Assembly (NCBI RefSeq): GCF_023715245.1
Contig: NZ_JAMBNV010000001.1
Coordinates: 1-64,000 of the forward strand
Direction of reading: 5' to 3'
DNA: 64,000 nt
From: Sporosarcina luteola
GTDB lineage: Bacteria > Bacillota > Bacilli > Bacillales_A > Planococcaceae
The notes beneath the pieces were generated by a model. The model did no database searches and was not told the origin of the DNA. It was given only the letters and a program-made list of their open reading frames with translations. Positions within the stretch are counted from its first letter, which is position 1. Each line of letters begins with the position of its first letter. The translations under genes were made by a program, and so were the position numbers. Shown piece after piece: positions 35,383 to 44,103 of this stretch.

Positions 35383-35412
35383 TTGACTTTTCGAATCACT
35401 CTCTGCTAGATT
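35383..35412 (+). promoter_or_regulatory. Promoter of the T-box/yitT/brnQ operon
   Basis: -35 TTGACT (35383-35388), an 18-base spacer and -10 TAGATT (35407-35412) lie just before the T-box leader. Confidence 0.6.
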
Positions 35413-35418
35413 GTATTG

Positions 35419-35695
35419 TAATAACAATAATCTGTGACGAGAAATAGTAAGAGAAGAACCCTGTTCTCTAGAGAGTCGACGCTTGGTGAAAGTCGATGGA
35501 CAGATCTTATCCGAAAATCATCTCCGAGATGTAAAGCTGAAAACAGTAAGCTTTACCGGATTTCCACCGTTATATGGAACACGTATGATCGTACGTTGAC
35601 TGAGCGCCGCACTGTTTCTTCTATAGGGGAACTTGCGGAAAATGGGTGGTATCGCGAGCACAAACTCGTCCCTGATTTAGGGGCGAGTTTTTTTA
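35419..35695 (+). promoter_or_regulatory. T-box leader, probably isoleucine-specific
   Basis: This leader of about 275 nt has the stem I AGTA turn, the distal TTGGTGAAAG loop, the T-box TGGGTGGTATCGCG at 35643-35656 and a terminator (35663-35694, stem AACTCGTCCCT/AGGGGCGAGTT plus T run). The specifier region reads GAAA-ATC-A-TCTCC-GAG, which aligns base for base with the proS T-box in this window (GAAC-CCT-A-CCACG-GAG). The specifier is therefore ATC (35517-35519), isoleucine. TGGT would pair with an ACCA tRNA end, as in tRNA-Ile. Confidence 0.88.
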
Positions 35696-35745
35696 TGTGG
35701 AAAACTCGAGAGTTAAGTCACATATTACTAGGGAGGTTCATCGTT

Positions 35746-36552
35746 ATGAAAAATGTAGTTGTCGTCGCTGGTTCGTTAATTGTAGCATTTGCTTTCAATT
35801 TTTTTCTCGTCCCATATGGGATACTGAGCAGTGGAATTAGTGGGATAGCTATTTTGATTGGGTTGATTACTCCATTTGATATCGGTGTAATGAATCTCTT
35901 GCTAAATCTGCCATTGCTCATTTTAGGATATTTTAAATTGGGAAGGTTGATTACGCTTAATACGCTCGTGTGTGTAGTGTCACTTTCATTTTTCTTATAC
36001 ATGCTGCCAGTCATTGCTGTGACAGACAATATTTTGTTATCGACGATTTTTGGCGGGGTCATAAGTGGAATCGGTGTTGGCTTGATATTGAAATACTCTG
36101 GAACGTCCGGTGGGCTTGATATTATTGCAATCATTCTTTCCCGAACGAGCAATATAAGTATTGGCCTTCTTCTAACGGGCATGAACGGCGTCATCGTTCT
36201 TATTTCCGGTGCCGTATTAAACTGGGATATTGCCTTATACACACTTTTATCCATCTATTTGACGGGCAAACTGATTGATAGCATCCACACGAATCATATT
36301 AAACTGACGATGCAGATTGTCACTTCGAAGGGTGAGGCAATCCGGGAAGATTTATTGAAATCCATCTACCGAGGCATTACAATCACGGAAGGGTATGGTG
36401 GCTACACCCAAGAAAAGAAACATATTTTAATGACGGTTGTTACACGTTATGAAATGTTGCAAGTGAAAAAGATTGTACGTGATTATGACGAGACTGCGTT
36501 TATAAATATATTTGAGACTGTTGAAGTAGATGGTGTTTTCGCAAAGAATTAG
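35746..36552 (+). CDS. YitT/DUF2179 family membrane protein
   Basis: This 268-residue protein has five or six N-terminal membrane helices (YitT_membrane, about 1-180) and a C-terminal DUF2179 domain (about 195-265; YRGITITEGYGGYTQEKKHIL), a cytosolic alpha/beta module. Function is not established. The ATG at 35746 follows GGGAGGTTC; the open frame from 35434 runs through the T-box and is spurious. It sits between an isoleucine-type T-box and brnQ (12-base gap), which suggests a role tied to branched-chain amino acids. Confidence 0.88.
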   Translation: MKNVVVVAGSLIVAFAFNFFLVPYGILSSGISGIAILIGLITPFDIGVMNLLLNLPLLILGYFKLGRLITLNTLVCVVSLSFFLYMLPVIAVTDNILLSTIFGGVISGIGVGLILKYSGTSGGLDIIAIILSRTSNISIGLLLTGMNGVIVLISGAVLNWDIALYTLLSIYLTGKLIDSIHTNHIKLTMQIVTSKGEAIREDLLKSIYRGITITEGYGGYTQEKKHILMTVVTRYEMLQVKKIVRDYDETAFINIFETVEVDGVFAKN

Positions 36553-36564
36553 GAGGGTTTACGG

Positions 36565-37869
36565 ATGACTAGAAAAAATGTGTTATTTTCAGGGCTCATG
36601 CTTTTTTCATTGTTTTTTGGGGCGGGAAATCTTATCTTTCCACCTCTTCTAGGATTGGAATCGGGGAATAATTTCGGCCCGGCGATTACCGGATTTCTAA
36701 TTACCGGTGTACTGCTACCGTTCATGGCAATCATGGCCATCGCATTGTCTGAAAATGGACTAGTATCTATTGGGAGCCGGGTGAATAGACTGTTCGGCTT
36801 GGTTTTTGCAGTTATCATCTATATGTCGATCGGGGCTTTTTATGGGATACCGAGAGCTTCAAATGTTGCTTATGAGCTTGGTGTCAAACAAATTGTAGAC
36901 GTCAATGGCTGGGTCGCGCTTCTCATATTCTCATTGGTGTTCTTCGGAGTGACGTATTTCATTAGCTTAAATCCTAAGAAAATCGTCGATCGCATCGGAC
37001 AGCTTTTGACTCCTATTTTATTGCTCGTATTGGCTTTGCTCGTAATCCGTGCCTTCATGAAATTTGAAAATATCGCATCTCCTGCGGCGGAGAATTATGC
37101 GACTAATCCATTTGTCAAAGGATTCGTGGAAGGATATTTCACGATGGATGCTGTGGCGGCGCTGGCGTTTGGAATTGTCGTCATCAATGCTTTGAAGGAT
37201 AAAGGCGCGGCATCCAAGTCTGAGCTTGTGAAAGGAACATTATGGGCTGGTATCATAGCTGGCCTCGGACTAGCAGTTGTATATGTTTCATTAGGGTGGA
37301 TCGGCAAGGTTATACCGAACGAAAATGGCTTTGCAAATGGTGCTGAAATTTTGACAGTCGCATCAGACTTATTGTTCGCCAGTGGCGGCGGGCTTCTATT
37401 TGGATTAATTGTAACTCTGGCATGCTTGACGACATGTGTTGGCTTGATCAATGCTTGTGCGAGATTCTTCAACGAAATTTATCCGAAAATTCATTACCGT
37501 TCGTATGTCGCTATTTTTGTGTTAATCGGCTTGCTAGTGTCCAATTTAGGGTTGAATACGATTCTTAGTTTAGCAGTTCCATTATTGGTTTTCATTTACC
37601 CGATTTCCATTGTGTTAGTGATTCTATCCTTGTTCCAGCATTTTGCGGGCGGAGAGAAGATGATGTACCGACTTTCGGTATCTGTGACAGCAATCTTTGC
37701 ATTTTACGAGGTAATGACAAATATCGGTTATAAGAGGGAAGCCTTAACCGGATGGCTGCTAGACGTTGTACCGTTCTTCGAGCACGGGCTAGGCTGGATC
37801 GTACCGGCATTTGTAGCTGCAGTGGTTGGTTATGGGATTGATAAGTATGGAGGAGAAGTCCGAGAATAA
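36565..37869 (+). CDS. brnQ: Branched-chain amino acid transport system II carrier protein
   Basis: This 434-residue, 12-helix cation-coupled symporter imports Leu, Ile and Val. The family start SGLMLFSLFFGAGNLIFPP is unmistakable, as are the later IPRASNVAYE and GFVEGYFTMDAVAALAFG. It is the second gene of the T-box operon; the ATC specifier predicts induction when isoleucine runs short. AGGAGGGTTTACGG precedes the ATG. A terminator follows at 37910. Confidence 0.95.
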   Translation: MTRKNVLFSGLMLFSLFFGAGNLIFPPLLGLESGNNFGPAITGFLITGVLLPFMAIMAIALSENGLVSIGSRVNRLFGLVFAVIIYMSIGAFYGIPRASNVAYELGVKQIVDVNGWVALLIFSLVFFGVTYFISLNPKKIVDRIGQLLTPILLLVLALLVIRAFMKFENIASPAAENYATNPFVKGFVEGYFTMDAVAALAFGIVVINALKDKGAASKSELVKGTLWAGIIAGLGLAVVYVSLGWIGKVIPNENGFANGAEILTVASDLLFASGGGLLFGLIVTLACLTTCVGLINACARFFNEIYPKIHYRSYVAIFVLIGLLVSNLGLNTILSLAVPLLVFIYPISIVLVILSLFQHFAGGEKMMYRLSVSVTAIFAFYEVMTNIGYKREALTGWLLDVVPFFEHGLGWIVPAFVAAVVGYGIDKYGGEVRE

Positions 37870-37909
37870 TATGCTAATTGTCCGTCCCATGCAGACCTGA
37901 GTTTAATGA

Positions 37910-37950
37910 AAAAGACCCGCACTCCCGTGGAAACGGAAGCGCGGGTTTTT
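37910..37950 (+). terminator. Intrinsic terminator of brnQ
   Basis: ACCCGC and GCGGGT pair around an internal CCGTGGAAACGG hairpin, followed by five T. Confidence 0.8.
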
Positions 37951-37996
37951 AGTATAGTTGAAACCGCCTGATGTGCGAATAAATGGGCTACTATCA

Positions 37997-38614
37997 TCAC
38001 ATAACTTGAGTCATTATCGGATAAAGTTCCCCTTTGAAAGCAAACGAAACTCTGCCCGTCTCCTCAGATACTACAAGAACGAGGGCATCACTTTGTTCGG
38101 TTAACCCCAAGGCGGCACGATGCCGCGTACCGAGTTTTTGATCACTTGTAAATCTCCCGGATAAAGGGAGGACGTTTGTTGCAGAAACGATTTGGTTCTG
38201 ATTCACCATTACAGCACCATCATGAAGGGGACTTCCTGGATAAAAGATGGACTCAAGCAAGGTATGTGTCAACTCCGCTCCTATTGAAATGCCGGGTTTT
38301 ACTAAAGATTCAAGGGAGTCTTCCCGTTCAATCACAATTAACCCACCATGTCTCAATCTCGACAAGTTTTGTACACATACTGACAATTCTGGATACTTGT
38401 CTGTAAACGGTGACAGATAACAATTCAAATAAAAGGTGGCAGCTTTCATTTCAATGGACAGAAAGTCTTCTTTCGTTTTTTCGAAATTGCTGAGGAGGCA
38501 GTTATTCTCATCTACGATTGCCTCCATGTTATTCTGTAATGCTGTTATGAGATTAGTAATATCCTCTATTAAGATTTCTTTCATCGGTGAGAAATCACAA
38601 TTTATTCTTTCCAA
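37997..38614 (-). CDS. cdaS: Diadenylate cyclase CdaS (sporulation type)
   Basis: This 205-residue protein makes cyclic di-AMP from two ATP. The catalytic DAC motifs DGA (in SPLHDGAVMV) and RHR (in GTRHRAALG) are intact. The N-terminal half (about 1-65) is the helical autoinhibitory domain of CdaS (YojJ), and length matches the B. subtilis protein. TTG at 38614 is chosen because GGGAGG lies 9 bases upstream. CdaS is made in the forespore, so its presence suggests a spore former; I could not define a sigma-G promoter with confidence. Confidence 0.9.
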   Translation of the reverse strand: MERINCDFSPMKEILIEDITNLITALQNNMEAIVDENNCLLSNFEKTKEDFLSIEMKAATFYLNCYLSPFTDKYPELSVCVQNLSRLRHGGLIVIEREDSLESLVKPGISIGAELTHTLLESIFYPGSPLHDGAVMVNQNQIVSATNVLPLSGRFTSDQKLGTRHRAALGLTEQSDALVLVVSEETGRVSFAFKGELYPIMTQVM

Positions 38615-38715
38615 GAAAGTATACCTCCCACATTCCGACCTATCGTATCTAAAGTTTGTCCATATGGGGAAATTTTAATCATGAACAATCTGCCCGGCGC
38701 AGTGGGAATAGAAAG

Positions 38716-38763
38716 AGGACTGATTCAGAAAGTGGAAAATAGCCGACTTTCTGATCAGTCCCC
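38716..38763. terminator. Hairpin after the FMN reductase gene (GGACTGAT type)
   Basis: GGACTGATTCAGAAAGT pairs with ACTTTCTGATCAGTCC around a long loop. It ends the minus-strand quinone operon and belongs to the dispersed hairpin family. Confidence 0.7.
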
Positions 38764-38778
38764 ATCAATAGAAAGAGA

Positions 38779-39372
38779 TTATCGAATTGTTTTCAAAGCA
38801 GTTGCCCAAGGGATGACTTGGTCAAGCATTTGGTTTACGGACGAGGCTTGTACTTCTGCTGGTTTGAATTCCGTTCCGTTTTCAAAGTCAGTAAATAGAG
38901 ATAGAGCTGGGTGGACACGAACGTCCGCGACGGATAGTTCTCCTAGGATGCCGCGTAAATGTTCCGCAGCACGTGCGCCGCCCACTGAACCGTATGATAC
39001 GATGCCGGCTGCTTTGTTGTTCCATTCTTCACGAAGGTAGTCCAACGCGTTTTTAAGCGCTCCAGTAATGGAGTGGTTGTATTCTTGGACGATGAATACG
39101 AATCCATCTTGTTTGCCAACGATTTCTGACCATGCAGCCGCGCCTGAAGCATCGCTTCCCGGCTCGCCTAGCAACGGCAATTTATAATCTGCGATATCAA
39201 TAACTGTATAAGTAGCATCTCCGCGTTGATCTGCCAATTCTTTTACCCAAGCACCTACTTGAGGGCTCACACGTCCATCACGAGTTGATCCTAAAATAAT
39301 ACCGATATTTAAGTTTGTCATTGTTTGTTCCTCCTGTTGTTTAGAACCGAATAGTTTATTAAAAAGTCCCAT
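38779..39372 (-). CDS. NADPH-dependent FMN reductase (YhdA/azoreductase-like)
   Basis: This 197-residue flavodoxin-fold quinone or azo reductase has the FMN-binding loop GSTRDGRVSP and QEYNHSITGALKNALDYL, typical of NADPH:FMN reductases. The long form starts MGLFNKLFGSKQQEEQ, an amphipathic leader; a second ATG (39321, MTNLNIG) has its own excellent site CAGGAGGAAC. The WrbA-like protein at 46727 has the same arrangement. It lies 18 bases after a ring-cleavage dioxygenase gene, in an MhqR-box operon, so it probably detoxifies quinones. Confidence 0.88.
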   Translation of the reverse strand: MGLFNKLFGSKQQEEQTMTNLNIGIILGSTRDGRVSPQVGAWVKELADQRGDATYTVIDIADYKLPLLGEPGSDASGAAAWSEIVGKQDGFVFIVQEYNHSITGALKNALDYLREEWNNKAAGIVSYGSVGGARAAEHLRGILGELSVADVRVHPALSLFTDFENGTEFKPAEVQASSVNQMLDQVIPWATALKTIR

Positions 39373-39390
39373 CCTTTTATGTTCACCTCC

Positions 39391-40374
39391 TCACAAATAC
39401 TCTTTTTCAAAGTTCTTTGTACTGCGGACTGTATCAATTGGTCGTACAAGCCCTTCGATTTCTTCGCGTTTTTCTTCAAAGAACGGCGGCAATGATAGTT
39501 TTTCGCCAAGCGTTTCATACGGCTCATCCCCCATGAATCCAGGACCGTCCGTTGCCAATTCGAACAAAATAGAAGGGGTGATTCTTGTATACAAAGAGCC
39601 GAAATAATAGCGTTCTACATAGCCCGAGCTCGGGAGTTGGAAGCCATGCAGGCGTTTTTGCCATGCCTCTATGTCTGCGCGGTTATCTACTCGGAACGCA
39701 GTATGGTGGACTGTTCCGAACCCTTGACGCGCTTGTGGGAGTACGGTGTTATATTCAATAACTACCTGAGCACCGTTGCCTCCCTCGCCCATTTCGAATA
39801 AATGGAATGCATCTTCTTGTGCGATTTCCTTCATTACGAAGACTTTTTCCAAGATTTCTTTCACGTGATCAAAGAAGGAAGTTCTGATATGGATAGGGCC
39901 GAGTCCTGTAATTGCAAACTCCAAAGGAATCGGTCCTTTTTGCCATGGGGTTCCAGATTCAACCCCTTCATTGAACTCGTCAGAAATGAGCTGGTAGTGC
40001 TGATCATCAAAATCCACGAACGGCAAGATCTTTTTACCGAATTGTTCCTGGATGCCTGAATGCTTCACGTTGAATTTATCAAAACGTTTTACCCAATATG
40101 CTAGCGCAGCATCACTCGGCACACGGAAGGAAGTTTTGGAAATTTCATTTGTTCCATGAACTCCTTTTTGAATCCCGGGGAAATCAAAAAATGTCATATC
40201 TGTGCCTGGATTGCCTGCATCGTCAGCAAAAAACAGATGGTACGTTTGAATGTCGTCTTGGTTCACTGTTTTCTTAACTAAGCGTAAACCTAATGTATAC
40301 GTGAAGAAATCATAAATCTTCTCCGCACTGCTCGTAATGGCTGTTACGTGGTGGATGCCTTTCAATTCGTTCAT
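39391..40374 (-). CDS. Ring-cleaving dioxygenase, MhqO/MhqE type
   Basis: This 327-residue protein has two glyoxalase/extradiol dioxygenase modules (about 1-140 and 150-310). Metal-ligand candidates are in GIHHVTAI and VHHTAFRV, with a Glu in SILFELATDGPGF. The family includes B. subtilis MhqA, MhqE and MhqO, induced by catechol and methylhydroquinone through MhqR. The ATG at 40374 has AAGGAGG at 9 bases. It heads an operon with the FMN reductase, and two MhqR-type palindromes lie upstream. Confidence 0.9.
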   Translation of the reverse strand: MNELKGIHHVTAITSSAEKIYDFFTYTLGLRLVKKTVNQDDIQTYHLFFADDAGNPGTDMTFFDFPGIQKGVHGTNEISKTSFRVPSDAALAYWVKRFDKFNVKHSGIQEQFGKKILPFVDFDDQHYQLISDEFNEGVESGTPWQKGPIPLEFAITGLGPIHIRTSFFDHVKEILEKVFVMKEIAQEDAFHLFEMGEGGNGAQVVIEYNTVLPQARQGFGTVHHTAFRVDNRADIEAWQKRLHGFQLPSSGYVERYYFGSLYTRITPSILFELATDGPGFMGDEPYETLGEKLSLPPFFEEKREEIEGLVRPIDTVRSTKNFEKEYL

Positions 40375-40395
40375 ATGCAAGTTCCTCCTTATGTT

Positions 40396-40413
40396 TATCT
40401 TGAATTCGAGATA
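40396..40413 (-). promoter_or_regulatory. MhqR-type operator 1
   Basis: TATCTTGAATTCGAGATA is an inverted repeat matching the MhqR element described in B. subtilis (ATCTCGAATTCGAGAT-like). It lies 22 bases before the dioxygenase start. Confidence 0.8.
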
Positions 40414-40429
40414 TATAAGTAAAAAAATG

Positions 40430-40449
40430 TGTTAGTGGATACACTAACA
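40430..40449. promoter_or_regulatory. Palindrome in the dioxygenase promoter region
   Basis: TGTTAGTG-GATA-CACTAACA is a perfect 8-bp inverted repeat between the two MhqR boxes. It may bind a second regulator or form a 5' hairpin. Confidence 0.45.
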
Positions 40450-40482
40450 GTATTTTAGTTCGTTTAATGCTATTCGAAAATT

Positions 40483-40500
40483 TATCTTTAATTCAAGGTA
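40483..40500 (-). promoter_or_regulatory. MhqR-type operator 2 (weaker)
   Basis: TATCTTTAATTCAAGGTA is a second, less perfect copy of the same palindrome, 87 bases upstream of the first. Paired sites would allow cooperative repression. Confidence 0.6.
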
Positions 40501-40554
40501 ATAATAACATGCTTAAAACTCACCGTCAATAAATTCATACCGAAGAATGACAAG

Positions 40555-40596
40555 AGGCGTCTGGAAAGGTGGTTTTCACATGCTTTCCGGACGCCT
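40555..40596 (-). terminator. Hairpin terminator after ridA (AGGCGTC type)
   Basis: AGGCGTCTGGAAAG pairs with CTTTCCGGACGCCT around a 14-base loop. It is a divergent member of the dispersed hairpin family. Confidence 0.75.
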
Positions 40597-40617
40597 ACTA
40601 TATTGTTTTGCATCAGT

Positions 40618-41001
40618 TTAGTTAGGTTTTTTTGCAATCGCTTCGATTTCTACGTCTGCGCCCAGTGGCAACGCTAGAACTGCGACACATGTCCTTGCAG
40701 GGTAAGGTTTGGAGAACTTCGTCGCATATACCTCATTCATTGCGGAAAAATACTTCATATCCGTTAGATATACATTCACTTTTACAATGTCATCTGGAGT
40801 GAGATTCGCTGCTTCCAATGCCTCAAACAAATGATCGAAGCATAGCTCCGTTTGTGCGCTGATGTCACCTGAAATGTTTTCTGCCGAAGCGGAGTTCATT
40901 GCGGTTTGCCCGGATAAATAAACTAAATCACCTGCGTCCACCGCAGCCGAATATGGACCTGATGCTGTTGAGCCCTTTACTTCATAAGCCTTTCTTGCCA
41001 T
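40618..41001 (-). CDS. RidA/YjgF family enamine/imine deaminase
   Basis: This 127-residue RidA-fold protein has GPYSAAVDAGDLVYLSGQ, the conserved active-site Arg in PARTCVAV and the C-terminal VEIEAIA. It hydrolyses reactive enamines from PLP enzymes, or related ureide intermediates. The start is one of two adjacent ATGs behind GAGGAGG. It is divergent from the allantoin gene cluster, where RidA-like proteins sometimes act on pyrimidine or purine breakdown products, so a linked role is possible. Confidence 0.9.
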   Translation of the reverse strand: MARKAYEVKGSTASGPYSAAVDAGDLVYLSGQTAMNSASAENISGDISAQTELCFDHLFEALEAANLTPDDIVKVNVYLTDMKYFSAMNEVYATKFSKPYPARTCVAVLALPLGADVEIEAIAKKPN

Positions 41002-41261
41002 CATAATTCCTCCTCTATTTATGAGCTGATATCCCATCATAGCGTAGTCAGCACTTTTTGTATAGAAGTTGAGTGTGCCCACAATACGGAATTCCTATTT
41101 GCTGGTGATTATTGCTGTTATATGTTTGCGAGGCAAAGGTTAGTGGATATAGAAGTAAGATGAGACACATAATAAGGGCAGTTTAGTCGAACATACAAGT
41201 GCGATAAAGACTTTGCTCCAAGCATAAATTCTAATTCATCCTAACCAGGGGGTCGATCCGA

Positions 41262-42683
41262 TTGGAGGAACTCAATCGAGAGCAATTGAAAAAAGAAGGC
41301 TTTAATGATGACATCTTGCCGACGAAACCGGAGGAACGAAGCTGGAGTATCGGAAATTTTGCTTCCGTATGGATGGGTTCCGTACATAATATTCCGAACT
41401 ATATTGCCATCGGCGCACTATTTGCTTTAGGGCTGTCTGTTGGACAAGTTTTCGCTGCAATTATGAGTGCATCCGTCATTATATCGGCAGTGATGGTACT
41501 AAATGGACGGGCCGGATCGAAGTATGGTCTCCCTTTTGCAATGCTGATCCGCTCTTCATTTGGAACAAAGGGAGCAATGGTCCCGGGGATATTAAGAGGG
41601 GTAATTGCCGCCATCATGTGGTTTGGTTTTCAAACATATGCCGGAAGCCAAGCTTTGTCCATTCTCATTGCGAAGATGTGGCCGCCATTTTTGACATTAG
41701 GCGGAAACTGGAACTTTTTAGGTTTATCATTGCCTGCGTTAATTTCATTCCTTATATTTTGGCTGTTCAATGTCGCTTTAATTTATGGGGGAATGAAATT
41801 TCTTGGGAAGTTTACAAATATCCTTTCCCCGATTGTCTATTTTGTCTTCGGGGGTATGGCGATCTGGGCGATTAAACTAGCTGGAGGAGTTGAACCCATC
41901 TTGGCTTACACTGGCACTGGGGTCAGTGGAAATCAAGTGGTCATCTTTATTGCCGCTGTCACGGCAGTCATTGCTGCATGGGCGGCTCCGATGGTAAGTG
42001 TCTCGGACTTCACTAGATTGGCCAGCTCCACGAAAAGCCAGGCAATCGGTCAAACAGTAGGGCTGGTTGTAACTTATTTATTGTTTGCCGTCGCTAGTAT
42101 TTCAATTATTGTCGGATCTGAGATTGCTTTTGGAACCCCCATCTGGAATGTGCTAGATGTCGTAGCCCGGTTTGACAGTACATTTGCCATAGCTGTATCC
42201 GTCCTAACCCTTTGTTTGACGACCTTATCGGTGAACGTGACGGGTAATATTGTTCCAGCAGGTTACCAATTGGCATCGTTATTCCCGAAAAAGCTGACCT
42301 TTAAATCGGGTGCGACGATTGCTGCGGTCGTTGGAATTCTTGTCATGCCGTGGAAGTTGATGGAAAATGCGACTAGCATCTTTACATTCCTGAATATTAT
42401 TGGCGGCTTATTGGCTCCAATCGCAGGTGTTATGCTCGCTCATTATTATGTAGTTTCAAAAACGGAAATTGACTTGGGTGAATTGTATTCAAAGAACGGA
42501 AAATATAATTACAAGAACGGTTTTAATGAAAATGCCCTTATAACGTTAGTTGTCTCAGGGGTTCTTTGCTTAATCGGCAACTTCGTCCCGTTCTTTGAAC
42601 CGCTGTACGATATGTCGTGGTTTGTGGGCATTATATCAGCCTTTGTCCTTTACAGCGTGCTGGAAATGAGAAGAGCTGCTTAG
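41262..42683 (+). CDS. pucI: NCS1 family allantoin permease
   Basis: This 473-residue, 12-helix NCS1 transporter has the family signatures RSWSIGNFASVWMGSVHNIP near the start, and SKYGLPFAMLIRSSFG and GILRGVIAAIMWFGFQTYAG in helices 2-3. NCS1 members import allantoin, uracil, cytosine or hydantoins. The directly following allantoinase points to allantoin. The start is TTG behind AGGGGGTCG. It is the first gene of a four-gene ureide operon. Confidence 0.88.
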   Translation: MEELNREQLKKEGFNDDILPTKPEERSWSIGNFASVWMGSVHNIPNYIAIGALFALGLSVGQVFAAIMSASVIISAVMVLNGRAGSKYGLPFAMLIRSSFGTKGAMVPGILRGVIAAIMWFGFQTYAGSQALSILIAKMWPPFLTLGGNWNFLGLSLPALISFLIFWLFNVALIYGGMKFLGKFTNILSPIVYFVFGGMAIWAIKLAGGVEPILAYTGTGVSGNQVVIFIAAVTAVIAAWAAPMVSVSDFTRLASSTKSQAIGQTVGLVVTYLLFAVASISIIVGSEIAFGTPIWNVLDVVARFDSTFAIAVSVLTLCLTTLSVNVTGNIVPAGYQLASLFPKKLTFKSGATIAAVVGILVMPWKLMENATSIFTFLNIIGGLLAPIAGVMLAHYYVVSKTEIDLGELYSKNGKYNYKNGFNENALITLVVSGVLCLIGNFVPFFEPLYDMSWFVGIISAFVLYSVLEMRRAA

Positions 42684-42720
42684 GCTTACTAATGAATTAA
42701 AAAATGTGGAGGGGTTTATT

Positions 42721-44052
42721 ATGGAAAAATACGATTTGATCATTAAAAATGGAACGGTTGTTACAGCAGATTCAACGGCAATAGGAGATATAGCAGTCAA
42801 GAACGGTAAAATCGTGGAAGTTTCTGTCGGCAAGCCGCTGGAGGCAACGGCGGATCAAGAGATAAATGCGGAAGGGCTTCATGTCTTTCCTGGCGTCATC
42901 GACTCACATGTGCATTTTAACGAGCCGGGCAGAACTGAGTGGGAAGGTTTGGAGACAGGGAGCAGAAGCCTTGCCGCCGGCGGAGCGACATCATTTTTCG
43001 ACATGCCGCTGAATAGTACGCCCCCTACGGTCAATAAAGCCAATTTAGAACTGAAGCGAAAATTGGCGGAGGAAAAATCAATTGTGAATCCATATTACTG
43101 GGGTGGGCTTGTACCAGAAAACTTGGCTGATTTAAGAGATCTACACGAAGGCGGCGTCATCGGATTCAAAGCCTTTATGTCGCCGAGCGGAATTGATGAT
43201 TTCCACAATGTTGATGATGAGACGATCTATAAAGGCATGAGAGAGATTGCATCGTTGGGATCTCTATTAGCCGTTCACGCTGAAAGTACGGTCATGTGTG
43301 AACAGCTTGCGGAGGAAAGAATCGGTCAAGGCAGAGTTACGGCAAGAGATTATGTCGAATCGCGCCCGGTCATTTCTGAAATCGAAGCGGTCCGAAGAAT
43401 TCTCTCCTATGCAGAACTGACGGGCTGTAAACTTCACATCGTGCATGCAAGCAGCCGGAAAGTCGTTGAAGTGATCAATGATGCAAAACAAAGAGGCGTC
43501 GATATCACGGTCGAAACATGCCCTCATTACTTGTCATTGACCGTAAAAGATCTAGAGGAACAGGGAGTCATTGCAAAGTGTGCGCCTCCGCTGAGAGATG
43601 AGAGCGAGGTGGAAGATCTGTGGAATGCGGTTGCGAACGGAGAAATCGACACGATTGGATCAGACCATTCTCCGGCGCCGGCGTCGATGAAAGTCATATC
43701 GGATAATATTTTTGATGGCTGGGGCGGGATTTCAGGGGCCCAATCCATGTTGAATATTCTTTTGACGGAGGGGCATTTCAAACGGAATCTTCCGCTAGAG
43801 AAAATTGTTGAATTGACTGCAACGAACCCGGCAAAGATATTTGGCCTCGATACGAAAGGAACAATCGCAGCCGATTATGATGCTGATTTGACTCTCGTTG
43901 ATTTGAATGAAAGCTTTGAATTGAAAAAAGAAGATCTGTTTTACCGTCATCAGCATTCACCTTATGTCGGCAGGACATTTAAAGGTAACGTGAAGAAGAC
44001 AATTGTAGGCGGGAAAATAGTATTCGAAAACGGACAACCAATAACAAAATAA
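42721..44052 (+). CDS. pucH: Allantoinase
   Basis: This 443-residue cyclic amidohydrolase opens allantoin to allantoate. The metal site HVHFNEPGR is clear, and a carbamylated lysine is expected in GFKAFMSP; the histidines in HAESTV, HIVHASS and the Asp in GSDHSPAP complete the binuclear centre. The ATG at 42721 is chosen behind TGGAGGGG, five codons inside the longest frame. It lies between the permease and an MFS transporter. Confidence 0.93.
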   Translation: MEKYDLIIKNGTVVTADSTAIGDIAVKNGKIVEVSVGKPLEATADQEINAEGLHVFPGVIDSHVHFNEPGRTEWEGLETGSRSLAAGGATSFFDMPLNSTPPTVNKANLELKRKLAEEKSIVNPYYWGGLVPENLADLRDLHEGGVIGFKAFMSPSGIDDFHNVDDETIYKGMREIASLGSLLAVHAESTVMCEQLAEERIGQGRVTARDYVESRPVISEIEAVRRILSYAELTGCKLHIVHASSRKVVEVINDAKQRGVDITVETCPHYLSLTVKDLEEQGVIAKCAPPLRDESEVEDLWNAVANGEIDTIGSDHSPAPASMKVISDNIFDGWGGISGAQSMLNILLTEGHFKRNLPLEKIVELTATNPAKIFGLDTKGTIAADYDADLTLVDLNESFELKKEDLFYRHQHSPYVGRTFKGNVKKTIVGGKIVFENGQPITK

Positions 44053-44103
44053 TGGATAACTGCAATTCTAAAGTGGTTTTAGAGGGGAGGGGGATTTTTA
44101 GTT

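Noticed and set aside
35434..35745. N-terminal extension of the YitT protein
   Set aside because: The frame reads through the T-box and its terminator; the ATG at 35746 has a strong ribosome binding site and gives the normal family start.
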